Assembly: GCA_019787685.1 (NCBI GenBank)
Contig: JAHNUO010000025.1
Location: forward strand, 1 to 64,000
Length of the DNA stretch: 64,000 nt
Direction of reading: 5' to 3'
DNA from: Chiua virens
Taxonomy: Eukaryota; Basidiomycota; Agaricomycetes; Boletales; Boletaceae
Numbering within the stretch: the first letter of the stretch is position 1; every line of letters starts with the position of its first letter. A model generated the notes under the pieces. That model was not told the DNA's origin and ran no database searches. It was given only the letters and a program-made list of their open reading frames with translations. This document shows positions 1 through 11,661 of this stretch, piece after piece. The position numbers and the translations under genes are program-made.

Positions 1-392
1 TGGCCAGGGGTCAGTTGCCTGAGATCGATGCCGATGATCTCCGTTCCGATGGTTGGCGTAAGATGCTGCACCTTTTTCGCGGCACTGAACAGGGCTTTCT
101 TCTCTATATCTGCAAATTGACCACGGTCGGTGACGTCGACCTCCTCGAGGGGTTCCCAGTTGACGACGGGGAAGTGAGGCTGCAGTACAACGCTGTTGTT
201 TGTGTCCAGAACAATCCAAGACTCAAAGTCGCTCACCTTGTAGGCAGCGTACCTGTAGGTTTCGTTATCGGTAGAGTCGGCAGTGGGAGAATAAAAGGGG
301 TTGAAGAGTTGGGACACGTTGGCTTGCTTCTTCAATTCTTCCACTCGACCGACTTGTCCACTGCCGTTCTCGTTTGTGGCTACAGGTGCCAT
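1..392 (-). CDS. TauD/TfdA-type 2-oxoglutarate dioxygenase, N-terminal part
   Basis: The minus strand is open from an ATG at 392-390 to the window edge, giving 130 residues and no stop. The end of the fragment reads HLTPTIGTEIIGIDLRQLTP, the usual N-terminal strand of fungal alpha-ketoglutarate-dependent sulfonate dioxygenases, which use Fe(II) and 2-oxoglutarate to release sulfite from alkylsulfonates. The metal-binding HxD...H residues would lie downstream, outside the window, so activity cannot be judged. The preceding ~70 residues are a polar leader containing SDFESWIVLD, as often found in fungal members. No intron is needed in this part. The family call is good; the substrate is inferred from family only. 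Confidence 0.85.
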   Translation of the reverse strand, partial: MAPVATNENGSGQVGRVEELKKQANVSQLFNPFYSPTADSTDNETYRYAAYKVSDFESWIVLDTNNSVVLQPHFPVVNWEPLEEVDVTDRGQFADIEKKALFSAAKKVQHLTPTIGTEIIGIDLRQLTPG

Positions 393-1715
393 AATTTACA
401 GTGTAGTTCAGAGTGTAAAAGATGGTTATACGTCTAGCAGACTCCAGATCTCATACTCATATATTCAAACGCTTGCGACAACAGAAGTAGAAATGGCGCA
501 ACCATTCGCTATGGTATGAGTGAACATGTGAGCCGGAGTATTCTCGCCTTCACCACTCTATCATCGGATCGAAGGCCCGCACTTTGGCATGAGAATGACG
601 CACGGAGCTACGTAATGGCGTGCTTGCACAACCACCTTCTGGGCATGATCTGGAATGGTCAACTGAGAAACGGGTAATATGGGGGGTGCATTAAGCCAAG
701 CTGCACAACTGACAAATGCAAGGCATGTGACACTAGTGTGAGAGAGCGACCGTACCGTGTTGGGGAATGGGCGCAATCTGCAGAGTCCTCATACGAATCA
801 TGTGGCTCCGACGGAGTATGTTTGAACACGTTGCCGGATGCGCTTTTCGATCCAGCACGTAAAAATCGAGCCGGTCTAACGATCGAAGGTCTTATGATCA
901 ACACTTGAAGACGCAAGATGTCCGCCGAGGCGTGCATCCAGTATAAGTCTACATTGATCGCGCTATCGTCCGGCTCGAGATCAGTTCAGCGGAATGGTAC
1001 CATCGATATGAAATCTGTCTCACAAAACATCTTTTTCCATCCCTCCCTCGCTCGTATCAGTTCTTTCTCACTACTCAGGTTATTGGGAGATATGGCGTGG
1101 TGATGTACACCTTGCCGTTGACGTCCAAGCGTCGTCTCCCTGGTTGTGCAACTTAGAGACGGACAGTGGAACGTGTAATAACGTTTCTACGCCCTGCCAT
1201 TCCGTCAGGAATGCTTGGAAATGCGGATACAAGAAGACCGACGTACTATTTGGTCTTTTCCCTACGACTTCAACTCACCCCATTCAACAGACCATCCTCC
1301 GGTGCGAGTGGTGCGAACAAGGATGGGGGAGAGATCTGGGATTCTCCTGTGGCATCATGCGGTCGACTAGCCCATTCTGAATCAGAAATGGACGGCGAGG
1401 GCATCAACACGTCGTCGTTGAATGCTCTGAGATGCGGCTGTGGTAGGAGATGGAGAAGTTACACGCTGGAGGTTGTTGAAAAGTCGTCTTCACCTATCGT
1501 TCTCGACCTGTCGGCGGCGGTTTGCGGTGTGAATTGGCCCTGAAACTGTAAGGTGCCGTGACGAATGGGAAGGAGTTCCGAAGAAGACCGTAGTTAAACA
1601 AATGTGATACCTGTACTTAGACTGTGAGGAGGAGGCAGTGGGAGGAGGCAGTTTTCTCCGGCCCGGGACAGGAGCGAGTCTGCCTGATGCACGTGTGACG
1701 TGAGCTGCGAGATTA
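393..1715. other. Intergenic stretch, no supported gene
   Basis: Several short open frames occur on both strands but none shows a recognisable domain, signal peptide or convincing splice pattern. The part next to 392 should hold the promoter of the dioxygenase gene. The right end stops at a 16-T run that marks the 3' end of a minus-strand LINE. Confidence 0.5.
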
Positions 1716-1951
1716 TTTTTTTTTTTTTTTTAAAATCGTTGTTTATTGTCCGGCGGGGCAGAGCCCCATATCAGACATTACATGCGTGTGTTTTACAGTT
1801 TTGTTTATGTTCGTATGTATGTCATGTTCATATGTTAACGGCTCGGGAGACCGAGCGGAAGCCTGCGTGGGGCTAATGGGGATTGACTGCAGTATGGGTC
1901 GTGAACGCGAGGGGTATCAGTGGGTGGTCATCGGGTGGGTCAACGAGTAGG

Positions 1952-2825
1952 TCAACGGGTGGGTCGTCTGGTTCGATGTGATGATGGGGGACGAAGTGTT
2001 GGAGCTAGGCGTCCCTCGGGGGGGTGAGGTTGCCGAAGGACTGTGAGTCGGTCGCTTTCTTGCAGGAAGCGGAGAGTGTGTTTTATGCACTTTGGGTTGT
2101 TTAATAGTCTCGGTAACTGTCTGGCTTTTCCTCGGGTAGCGGAACGAAGCTTTTCCCTTTGGCTGGCGTAGTGTGGGCAGTAGAGTAAAAAATGCACGAC
2201 CGTTTCGTCTCGATCCGGACAGTGAGGGCAGGACGGGTCGATGGCCTTGCCTAGTCGGTGAAGATGTTTGTTTAGTGGGATGTGTCCAGACCATAGTTGG
2301 AAGGGAGCGGAGGCGTGCTGGTGGGGGAGCGTTCCGATGAGCTTGAGGAACTTATTGGATGGGAGTGAGTCATCAATGTTGAGCGCGGCGCGTGCTCGGG
2401 GAGATTTCTCGAATAGTTCTCTCTGCCAGATTTTTAGCTCATGGTTGGCTGCTTGTTTGGCAGCGGATTTGCTCCAGGGGAATCGCCGGGTCTGCCCCTT
2501 AGCGGTTTTAAGGCTGGGGGGGAGTACTGTGACGTCACTGCTGTTTCCCTTTGCCGCCGACTTTGTGGCTTCATCTGCCTCTTCGTTGCCCAGTATACCC
2601 ATGTGCCCTGGCGTCCATCGGATCTGAATGGAGTCGAGGTTGTGTGCGCGGAGTGTTGACCGTAAGCGGTCATGGAATAGGTCCATCAAATAGTGGCCTG
2701 GTCCCGATTTGAAAGCGTTTGTTGCGAGGATTGCTGCCCGGTTGTCCAATCCCAATGAGACCACCCTGATCCGGTCCCTGTGTCTCCTGAGTAGCTCGAC
2801 AGCTAAGATCATACCTAGGATCTCC
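1952..2825 (-). pseudogene. LINE ORF2 C-terminus: RNase H end plus zinc-finger tail
   Basis: About 290 residues of the C-terminal part of a fungal LINE polyprotein. Early residues contain IRWTPGHMGILGNEEAD, the last RNase H block with the conserved GH and the catalytic-region D. About 90 residues later follows a CxxC...HxxxxC segment (CPHCPDRDETVVHFLLYCPHY) typical of LINE C-termini. RNase H removes the RNA template during target-primed reverse transcription. The frame is open to a stop at 1952-1954 but has no start of its own, being cut by the transposon. It cannot work without the missing reverse transcriptase. Confidence 0.9.
2818..2825. repeat. 8-bp target-site duplication, left copy (GGATCTCC)
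   Basis: GGATCTCC here and at 20185-20192 flanks the KDZ element exactly. The bases on either side of the pair differ, and the single copy is what the LINE frame needs, so this is an insertion duplication rather than chance similarity. Confidence 0.9.
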
Positions 2826-2875
2826 AGACCCTTCAGTCACAAATCATCGCACAACTGGTACACCCGACATGTACA
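2826..2875 (+). repeat. Left terminal inverted repeat of KDZ element
   Basis: Compared with the reverse complement of 20134-20184, this end shares TTCAGTCA near the tip, then TCGCA, TGGT, CCCG and CATGTACA in the same order and nearly the same spacing (one-base offset). About two thirds of the 50 positions match. Terminal repeats this degenerate suggest that the transposase relies more on subterminal sites. Confidence 0.8.
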
Positions 2876-2989
2876 AATCATTGCTTGGCTGGGGCTGGCC
2901 GAGGACCGGCCGGTTGACACACATCTGGGACACATCTAGGTCGTGAAAGTGGTACTGGCTGACACTAAGAATTTATATGGAATTCATGA

Positions 2990-5900
2990 GGAGACCACAG
3001 CAGTGGTACCAGCCAATAGACGCATGAACACCCTGGGACTGGTACCGGCCAGTTGAGCCAACATTGTGGGGACTCTTCTGGCAAGTACAATTCCCACGGA
3101 GTTATGGCACTATGCAGGTGGTACCGGCCGGGCATGCCATGTAAGAAAGCCCAATGCCATGGATGCATGGACACCATGGAGGTGGTACTGGCTATAAACA
3201 CCTGGGGGTGGTACCGGCCGGGTGGGTCTGACATGGCACACCCGGCTGGTACTAGGCCCATGGATGTATGGTCACTGCAGGGGTGGTACCGGCCGGGTGA
3301 GCCATGTCAGACCCACCCGGCTGGTACCAGGCCCATGGATGTATGGCCACTGCAGGGGTGGTACTGGCTGGGTGAGCCATATCTGGCCTATGTGGCTGGT
3401 ACCAGCCCCATGGATGTGTAGTCACTGTGGGGATGGTACCAGCCGGGTGAGCCATGTCAGACCCACCCGGCTGGTACCAGACCCATGGATGTATGGTCAC
3501 CATGGGGGTGGTACTGGCCGGGTAAGCCATGTCTGGCCTACACGGCTGGTACCAGCCCCATGGATGTGTAGTCACTGTGGGGATGGTACCAGCCGGGTGA
3601 GCCATGTCAGACCCACCCGGCTGGTACCAGACCCATGGATGTATGGTCACCATGGGGGTGGTACTGGCTGGGTAAGCCACATCAGACCCACCCGGCTGGT
3701 ACCAGACCCATGGATGTATGGTCACCATGGGGGTGGTACTGGCCGGGTAAGCCATGTCAGACCCACCCAGCTGGTACCAGGCCCATGGATGTATGGTCAC
3801 TGCAGGGGTGGTACTGGCTGGGTGAGCCATATCTGGCCTATGTGGCTGGTACCAGCCCCATGGATGTGTAGTCACTGTGGGGATGGTACCAGCCGGGTGA
3901 GCCATGTCAGACCCACCCGGCTGGTACCAGACCCATGGATGTATGGTCACCATGGGGGTGGTACTGGCCGGGTAAGCCATGTCTGGCCTACACGGCTGGT
4001 ACCAGCCCCATGGATGTGTAGTCACTGTGGGGATGGTACCAGCCGGGTGAGCCATGTCAGACCCACCCGGCTGGTACCAGACCCATGGATGTATGGTCAC
4101 CATGGGGGTGGTACTGGCTGGGTAAGCCACATCAGACCCACCCGGCTGGTACCAGACCCATGGATGTATGGTCACCATGGGGGTGGTACTGGCCGGGTAA
4201 GCCATGTCAGACCCACCCAGCTGGTACCAGGCCCATGGATGTATGGTCACTGCAGGGGTGGTACTGGCTGGGTGAGCCATATCTGGCCTATGTGGCTGGT
4301 ACCAGCCCCATGGATGTGTAGTCACTGTGGGGATGGTACCAGCCGGGTGAGCCATGTCAGACCCACCCGGCTGGTACCAGACCCATGGATGTATGGTCAC
4401 CATGGGGGTGGTACTGGCCGGGTGAGCCATGTCAGACCCACCCGGCTGGTACCAGGCCCATGGATGTATGGTCACCATGGGGGTGGTACTGGCTGGGTGA
4501 GCCATATCTGGCCGACGCGGCTGGTACCAGCCCCATGGATGTGTAGTCACTGTGGGGGTGGTACCAGCCGGGTGAGCCATGTCAGACCCACCCAGCTGGT
4601 ACCAGGCCCATGGATGTATGGCCACTGCAGGGGTGGTACTGGCTGGGTAAGCCATATCTGGCCTATGTGGCTGGTACCAGCCCCATGGATGTGTAGTCAC
4701 TGTGGGGATGGTACCAGCCGGGTGAGCCATGTCAGACCCACCCGGCTGGTACCAGACCCATGGATGTATGGTCACCATGGGGGTGGTACTGGCCGGGTAA
4801 GCCATGTCAGACCCACCCAGCTGGTACCAGGCCCATGGATGTATGGTCACTGCAGGGGTGGTACTGGCTGGGTGAGCCATATCTGGCCTACATGGCTGGT
4901 ACCAGCCCCATGGATGTGTAGTCACTACAGGGATGGTACCAGCTGGGTGAGCCATGTCAGACCCACCCGGCTGATACCAGACCCATGGATGTATGGTCAC
5001 CACAGGGGTGGTACTGGCTGGGTAAGCCATATCTGGCCTATGTGGCTGGTACCAGCCCCATGGATGTGTAGTCACTGTGGGGATGGTACCAGCCGGGTGA
5101 GCCATGTCAGACCCACCCGGCTGGTACCAGGCCCATGGATGTATGGTCACTGCAGGGGTGGTACTGGCTGGGTAAGCCATATCTGGCCTATGTGGCTGGT
5201 ACCAGCCCCATGGATGTGTAGTCACTGTGGGGATGGTACCAGCCGGGTGAGCCATGTCAGACCCACCCAGCTGGTACCAGGCCCATGGATGTATGGTCGC
5301 TGCAGGGGTGGTACTGGCTGGGTGAGCCATATCTGGCCTATGTGGCTGGTACCAGTCCCATGGATGTATAGTTACTGTGGGGATGGTACCAGCCGGGTGA
5401 GCCATGTCAGACCCACCCAGCTGGTACCAGGCCCATGGATGTATGGCCACTGCAGGGGTGGTACTGGCTGGGTGAGCCATATCTGGCCTATGTGGCTGGT
5501 ACCAGTCCCATGGATGTATAGTTACTGTGGGGATGGTACCGGCCAGGTGAGCCATGTCAGACCCACCCGGCTGGTACCAGACCCATGGATGTATGGTCAC
5601 CATGGGGGTGGTACTGGCCGGGTGAGCCATGGCCGGTACCAGCCCCATGGATGTGTAGTCACTGTGGGGATGGTACCAGCCGGGTGAGCCATGTCAGACC
5701 CACCCGGCTGGTACTAGGCCCATGGATGTATGGTCACTACAGGGGTGGTACCGGCCAGGTGAGCCATGGCTGGTACCAGTCTCATGGATGTGTAGTCACT
5801 GTGGGGATGGTACCAGCCGGGTGAGCCATGTCAGACCCACCCGGCTGGTACCAGTCCCATGGATGTATGGTCACCATGGGGGTGGTACCGGCTGGTTGAC

Positions 5901-6060
5901 CCATGTCTGACCCACACAGCCGGTACCAGTCCTGTGGATGTATGGTCACCTTGGGGATGGTACTGGCCGGATGAGCTATGTCATACCCTCTCAGCCAGCA
6001 CCAGCCCCATGGCTGGGTGAGCCACATCGCACCCACCTGGCTATTACCAGTCCCCTAGAA
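2990..6060. repeat. Left subterminal tandem array, 75-bp units
   Basis: About 35-40 copies of a 75-bp unit, regular from ~3210 to ~5640 and decaying outward. Each unit contains an inverted repeat TGGTACCAGCCGGGTG ... CACCCGGCTGGTACCA with a short spacer and a second CCATGG-centred palindrome. A 450-bp higher-order block is repeated without visible difference (3421-3870 and 3871-4320). Because 75 is a multiple of three and the unit lacks stops, both strands show ~800-residue open frames, which I treat as artefacts. GGTACC-type palindromes also dominate the right end, so the likely role is a cluster of transposase-binding sites. Confidence 0.9.
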
Positions 6061-6167
6061 ACATGCATACTATGTGACACTGGCTGGCCTGATTGTGCTA
6101 GTGTATGACTGAAGTATATCTACAGTTTGGGCTGTCTGGGCTGTCCAAAGAAGATCATAAACTCATG

Positions 6168-9100
6168 CTACATGGTAACAAGCATCTCTTTTCCAAATGT
6201 ATTTTCTGCTTTTTGTCTGAACCTTTGCCAAAGGTCCTTTTGTTTTTCGGCATATGCAACATGCCCTGGCTCCTGAGAGTTTTTTGATCTTTTCTCCCAC
6301 TCTTCCTCCTGATGTTTGAACCATAATGTGATCCAAAACATTTCATGTCTCACCATCTCCAGCTCCTCCTTCCACCGTGTATATCTAGCCCTAGCTTTCA
6401 GCCAGCTGACCCTAAGAACTTTTCAAGCCATCATGATATAGTTACAATCCTCCACTTCAGAGAAGGACTTGCTACTTACATTCGATATTCCACATATCTG
6501 ACTGTCCTGAGTGACCTTCAATTCTCCAAAACCAAGGGAGGACATCTGAACTTTGACCAAATCTGTTCTCCTCTGTAATATCTTTGGAGAGGCGGAGATC
6601 TGCCTGTTGTATATCTTGATATTTTTGAAGAACATCTTGATTTGCTCCCAAGGACTTTAGGGCCTTCCTAGCACGATGGTAACTTCGGATGTCCCTGTTG
6701 ATTTTCAATGTAGTTCTGTGAATTTCTTGTTTGGATCGGGTGTCGGTGCGAACTGAGGTTGAGCTTCGGATGTTCATTCTGTAGAGGATTGCTTTTTGAC
6801 CTAAATGAGTTCTCAGTTGCTCCAGACAGTCATTGGCCTGTCCTATACGCAGCTGAAGCTCCTCCTTTATCAAACTTCTCAAGCCCAACTCGCTTTTGAA
6901 GGACACCTCCATTGAAGAAGGCATTACAAGTGGATGGTTTTCAGGACACTCCTCGACAGCTTCTGAGTCATCTTCACTGTATATTTCTTCTTCAGCTCCA
7001 TACCCAGAGTTCTGTTGGTTTTCATCCTCTGAATCAGCCCTATTCTCTTCAAGACAAAATTCTGAATCATCTTTGGCCAGAGATGCCATTTCCACATAAT
7101 CCATGCCAGCTAGAAAAGGGAAAGCAGACTGGTGGAACTTGGTGATTTTTGCAGATAGATGCTGACGTTTCTCAGCAATAGCCATCTTTTGGAGGACAGT
7201 AGGGTTACTGGGCAAACCCCTGATCTCAGCACGCAATGCATCTCTGTAAAGTTCTTCAGACAAGGGCAAATGATAACTGGGTTGACTTCAACATACTGGG
7301 CATCCTCTATACTTATTCCCTCTACCAACCAAGACAGAGAACCCTGTCCCATGGATAGTGATGCTTTTTCACCCATAATATTCAACCTCATCTCCAATAG
7401 AGTAGGTGCTAATAACAGCATAATTAGTATATCCTTTCAATTTCCATCCAAAAGAAATAAACCTTTGTTGATCTGCAAGCTATAAAGATCCAATTCCTCT
7501 CCTCTTTCAATATCAGCTTTCTCAGCATCTTTCATCCAACATTCCAATTGATCAAGGTCCAAGGAAGTACAAAGGTCCTGGTAGGGACCTTCTGTCATTT
7601 TGATGCCATTCAGGGCAGTTTTATACTTCTTGAGCAATGCTTTAACTAACCCATGGCATCAGCATTTACATAATATGACTAAGATGCTACATACCCAGTC
7701 CCACTAACTTCTTCCAGTTAGAATCTCTCATATGGTCGTCATAGAGTTCTTGCCTATGCGATAAACTCATTGACCTAGCAGAGGGGGATATTTTGTTAAA
7801 TGAGGACCAGAGTGTTTCTAGGACCTCCCCATCAATATGTCCTGCTCCCTTGATGAACATAAGGCTGTATTGAGGAAAACAGCTAGGCTTATGAGCACTT
7901 AAATGAAATTTCCCAATTGCAGGAATGATCTCCAAGTCCTTAGGCAAGGATAAACCATTGTAAGACTCTACCCTTTTCCTGAAATTGGTGTACCATTGGC
8001 ATGCAATGTCATATATGACCAAGGCCTTTTGCACACCAGTTGAGTGATAAGAAACTGCTTGGCAAATTGAGTAGTCCATATTTTTTTGCCTAAAAACCAA
8101 GTGTCAGGTTTGAAATTTGACTTATGACTAGATGCTTACTGTTCACCCTTATAGAAATCCACCACGGAGTGGGGGACGAAGCAACCATGCCGAGCACAAG
8201 CAGTGGCCCCTATCCCTGTGGCACGAAGGTTGGATTTCACGATGTTGGCGTCATTGACAGCCCTGTGGTTTTGGCAAGTTGACCTCTATAGCAGACAATG
8301 TCAGGATCATTATATATTTAGATAAGAAGTCACAACTTGCTTCCTTGCTATCCAGGGCTGAGGAGACATGGGCTTGGTAAGGCTCATTCTCCACCATATA
8401 GGCCAGCCCATCAGCAAGTGACACATCCTCCTCAGGTTTTTTCATCTTCATGTGCTGAGCAGTGAAGTTTCCATCCACCACATAACGAAGAGCAATCACA
8501 TCGCTAGAAATTCACATTAATTCAACATTGTCATTAATTCCAAAGTGACTGACATAAACTCACTCATTATATTTTTCCTCCCATTTGTCAGGTAAATTAA
8601 TTCCTGGTTGGGGGCATGCAGGGCAAAATAAGGCAAGGGCCCCCGTGTTCAGACCCATATTGGTATCATGACCAAAACCAGCTCTCTTTCGGTTACAGAG
8701 GTCTCTCCACATTCTGGACACTCTCATCAACTCCCGGTACCGGTCCTGACAAAATCAGGTAAAATTATACACACTACCATTGGAAAGAGCCTTACAGGGA
8801 GTGAATCAGGGAAAGCATTATTTGTTAGCCTTTTGAGTTTCATGTAGAAGCTTGAAGCAGATGTCTTGCACTCCAGTGCATCTACAAGAAATTCATCCAG
8901 TACACGAAATGTGAAGGCAGTTTGTGGCTTCGTGATTGAGGCTGGAAAAAGTCCACACTGTAGAAGTTGGAGGTGTTTGTTTTCCACCAAGGCCCCATTA
9001 CACCCACACCATTTGACTGAGTGTGTGAATATGCCAGCAGAGTCAACAATAACAAATTGGTCGCTGGACCACTCTGCCCCTCCATTACCACTGGCAGGGC

Positions 9101-9810
9101 ACACTTTTCCATTGTGACCCAGATTTAAACTAAACCCCAACTCTTTAAGAGCTATCCCTTCATAAAACCTCCCATTCCACTGTTGAACTTGGTGAAAAGG
9201 TAGGGAGGAATGAGCATCTACGGCACAGGGGCCACACCAGGAATGGTTGCCAAAGCATGAAAGACATCGAATGCTGGCATCAGCCTGATGGCAGCTTGTA
9301 CACTTTGAATGGTGGAAGCATTCTGACTGTAATAGAGTTGAGAGATAGAGAGACCTGTACGGAATCCACTCTTGCAGAAAATCATTTTGGGTCTTTTGTC
9401 ATCAGCAAAATAGACAGCCTTTAACTAATCCATACTCTTACTTTTGTTCTTCTTGGTGAGAATGCGAATCCTCCATCTTCCAAAGGTTCAAAATCTTCTT
9501 CAATAGCACCCTTTGTACCAAGCTTACTCAGTATCTGGGCAGAGTCAGGGTGTTATTGAAAGCTTACAGCAGGCATTCCAGGAGCTTGGGTAGAGTGAGT
9601 AGGGACTATTGGAACCTTCCTTCTGAGGGTATGCTCTTCCTCATCTGATGACTGATAATAGGAGGTGGCATCCACTTCTTTATATGCCTTTTTCCCCCGT
9701 CTAGTAGTTGTTGGTGTGAAGACAATCATAGACCCAGAGCCACGAGTTGCACCCCTTGGCTTATGGAGGGTAGTAAGTCTGGCTTTCTTTGAGGTTTTTG
9801 GTTGCACCAT
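6168..9810 (-). CDS. KDZ transposase (CxC2 type), 11 exons
   Basis: Predicted 1,040-aa transposase. Exons on the minus strand: 9810-9568, 9534-9442, 9392-8796, 8745-8564, 8503-8341, 8285-8140, 8089-7695, 7639-7463, 7408-7297, 7243-6480, 6418-6168; all phases join and the sum is 3,123 nt with no internal stop. The N-terminus is basic, then comes the CxC2 cysteine cluster (KCTSCHQ, RCLSC, WCGPC, ending LGHNG) in exon 3, the signature CPACPQPGINLP in exon 4, ERSTC and ARHGCFVPHSVVDF in exon 6, and YDIACQW, GKFHLSAHK and GHIDGEVLETLW in exon 7. Likely RNase H-fold acidic residues are D of VVDGNF, D of YDIACQW and E of GEVLETLW (assigned from family memory). The C-terminus has the usual WFW...WLKARARYTRW block. 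The intron at 8340-8286 uses a GCAAGT donor. The first intron is short (33 nt). Cuts and joins element ends in the nucleus. Confidence 0.93.
8286..8340 (-). other. GC-AG intron in the KDZ transposase
   Basis: The donor reads GCAAGT after codon GAA and the acceptor is ATAG. Only this choice keeps the frame and yields the conserved ERSTC motif at the junction. GT donors nearby leave the wrong phase and run into a stop. Confidence 0.8.
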
Positions 9811-9970
9811 GCTCTGAGTCAAAGGTCCAAGAACGCAAACCTCAAACACTGCATGGACAGTTATAGGTGCTAGGGACCAATTCCTAATGGGACAAACATA
9901 GAGTCCGGAACTTAGTTATATGAACTGCCCAAATCATTTAGTGTTTAATACATTGCAGCCGAAATGCAGC

Positions 9971-11661
9971 CTAGCTGTGAACTAACCACCATTGTAACTG
10001 AGTAGGTAATGATGGTCGCTTGATCCCTAGCCTGTTATGAACATCATCTTTTGAATAATGTGCAACAACTACCCTCTCCCCCACAGACCACCCAGGCACA
10101 GAGTGAGCCAATCCTTTCCCTGTAAATAGCAAGATGGTTCCTGGTGAATAAGCAAACTCTGCTTGGAGATCATTCAAGCAGAGTTTGGCATCATGGCCCT
10201 GACCCAGGCTCACTAGAAGGTCATAAAAGGAAAAAGCGCCACCTTGGTCACTATGCAGGGGCGTTACCCGGTTAACAATGACATCCATGCTGGCATAAGA
10301 ACTTGGCCATATTGGGATGGGCCTCTTTAACTGCTCAATCAACAACTTAGTGGCCGCTTGGTTCACTGCCCACATCTCAGGATGCACCACCCTGAGAACA
10401 GCATCCAGGAGCTGTTCAAATGGTTCTATAGCACTAAGCCATTTCTGAACCTTCTCTGACCCGAGGGAAGATGAAGGGTAAATAGGATCAATGAGACGCT
10501 GAATTACTTAGTCATCAGGGCCAGAGTGAAGAGAACTAGAGAAATGACCAATGAAACTCACCGTGTGACCCTGAATGAACCTGCCAACTGAGACAACAAG
10601 CCTCCCAGTGCCAAAAATAGAGTTCTCGCCTCCAACGAATCCGTGAGATCGCCAAGAGGAACCATCTTCTATGTTTAGCAGATCATTCAGCATCAGGATA
10701 GAGCTATTCCACCCTTCCTGTCCTGGATGTTAGAATATTTCCTGCCACTATTAGCTGAAGAACACACCACCTGATAAGGAAGGAGTAATCCTGGGAGGTA
10801 CCATGCCACAATTTTGCCATGCAAATCCACGATTGTTGAGGGTTTGGTTATGGAACCCAGCTTGCGGATGCGAAAAAACTTTTTTGTGGACCTTTTGGCC
10901 TCCGATTCAGCAAACCTGTCGTAATCCCAGTCAACTGGGACTAACTTGATTAGCCACAGAGCCCTTAAAGTTAGCCGCTGTTTCTACTCACTGGGGTTGA
11001 AGAAGGCAGCGGCAATTAAGGCAGCACAGCGTTTCACTTCAGCATCTGCCAAACCTGAAGCCACAGCATGTGGCCCTTGAACCAAATTTTGGCTCAGATC
11101 ATCTACAAGGCCTCTGGCTCTCAGCCTACCAAAATTTCCATCAACCTGGGGAAAGAGAAAAGATGAAATAAATGAAATACCTAGGCTTCCGCATCTTCTC
11201 CATATTGACTAGCCCCTCTCGAAAAATTGGAACTTTGATTGTTGTCTCCATGAGAACTGCCTTCAAATGATGTAACAAACCATCTGCCAGATCCTTTTCC
11301 ATCTGAGGTAACAATTGTTTCGAAGGTTGGGTTCAATGACGGTGTGAAAAATAAACTTTCAACATTATCCCACGCTTTACCAAAGATTTTATGAAACACA
11401 TCATTTGGCCAAGCCTGCAAATCAGGTGCCACTCGTAAGGCATCCCCAAAACATAGCAACATTGATATTGTAAATACATGCCACACTAGCTACTGAAATA
11501 GAAAGAAAAAATACCAACTGGCCCAAGTTAGATTCAAATCAGATCTGTAATGGTACGCACTCCCACAAGTCTTGGTCCGTTATTGCTTCAGGAATGTGCC
11601 AGTACCTTGAGTGGGAATTAAATGCTGATTCCACCGTCACGCTAAGGGAGTTCGAGGACAT
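9971..11661 (-). CDS. TET/JBP family 2OG-Fe(II) dioxygenase
   Basis: Likely oxidises 5-methylcytosine (or thymine) in DNA using Fe(II) and 2-oxoglutarate. Reliable minus-strand exons: 11145-10992, 10940-10771, 10717-10562 and 10498-9971, with a further coding segment at about 11492-11184 and a probable first exon near 11661. The last exon contains the core: VNRVTPLHSDQGG with the HxD metal motif, then GTILLFTGKGLAHSVPGW with the distal H, and GERVVVAHYSKD with the 2OG-binding R. Fungal family members are mostly stand-alone domains like this. Oddity: an in-frame TAG (11183-11181) directly touches the donor of the third-from-start intron, so either the splice choice is wrong or this copy has a nonsense change. 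The 5' end is uncertain. It lies just upstream of the transposase on the same strand, 160 bp apart. Confidence 0.86.

Larger units (their letters stand above)
1716..2825 (-). mobile_element. Non-LTR retrotransposon (LINE), 3' fragment
   Basis: On the minus strand this runs from an RNase H coding segment through a ~220-bp 3' UTR to a poly(A) tail, seen as sixteen T at 1716-1731. The fragment ends abruptly at 2825, where the KDZ transposon begins; the next upstream part of the same LINE lies at 20185-20560. Joining the two at the shared 8-bp GGATCTCC restores one continuous reading frame through the RNase H domain, so they are a single insertion split later. The whole copy is 5'-truncated, since no reverse transcriptase remains. 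Confidence 0.92.

Noticed and set aside
3210..5640. Regular direct repeats resembling a CRISPR array
   Set aside because: Eukaryotic DNA. The units are tandem without unique spacers and are internally palindromic; there are no cas genes.
3222..5687. Open frames of ~820 (plus) and ~800 (minus) residues
   Set aside because: They are the 75-bp array read in a stop-free frame. Both strands are open at once, the translation is a 25-residue repeat, and no splice or start context supports a gene.
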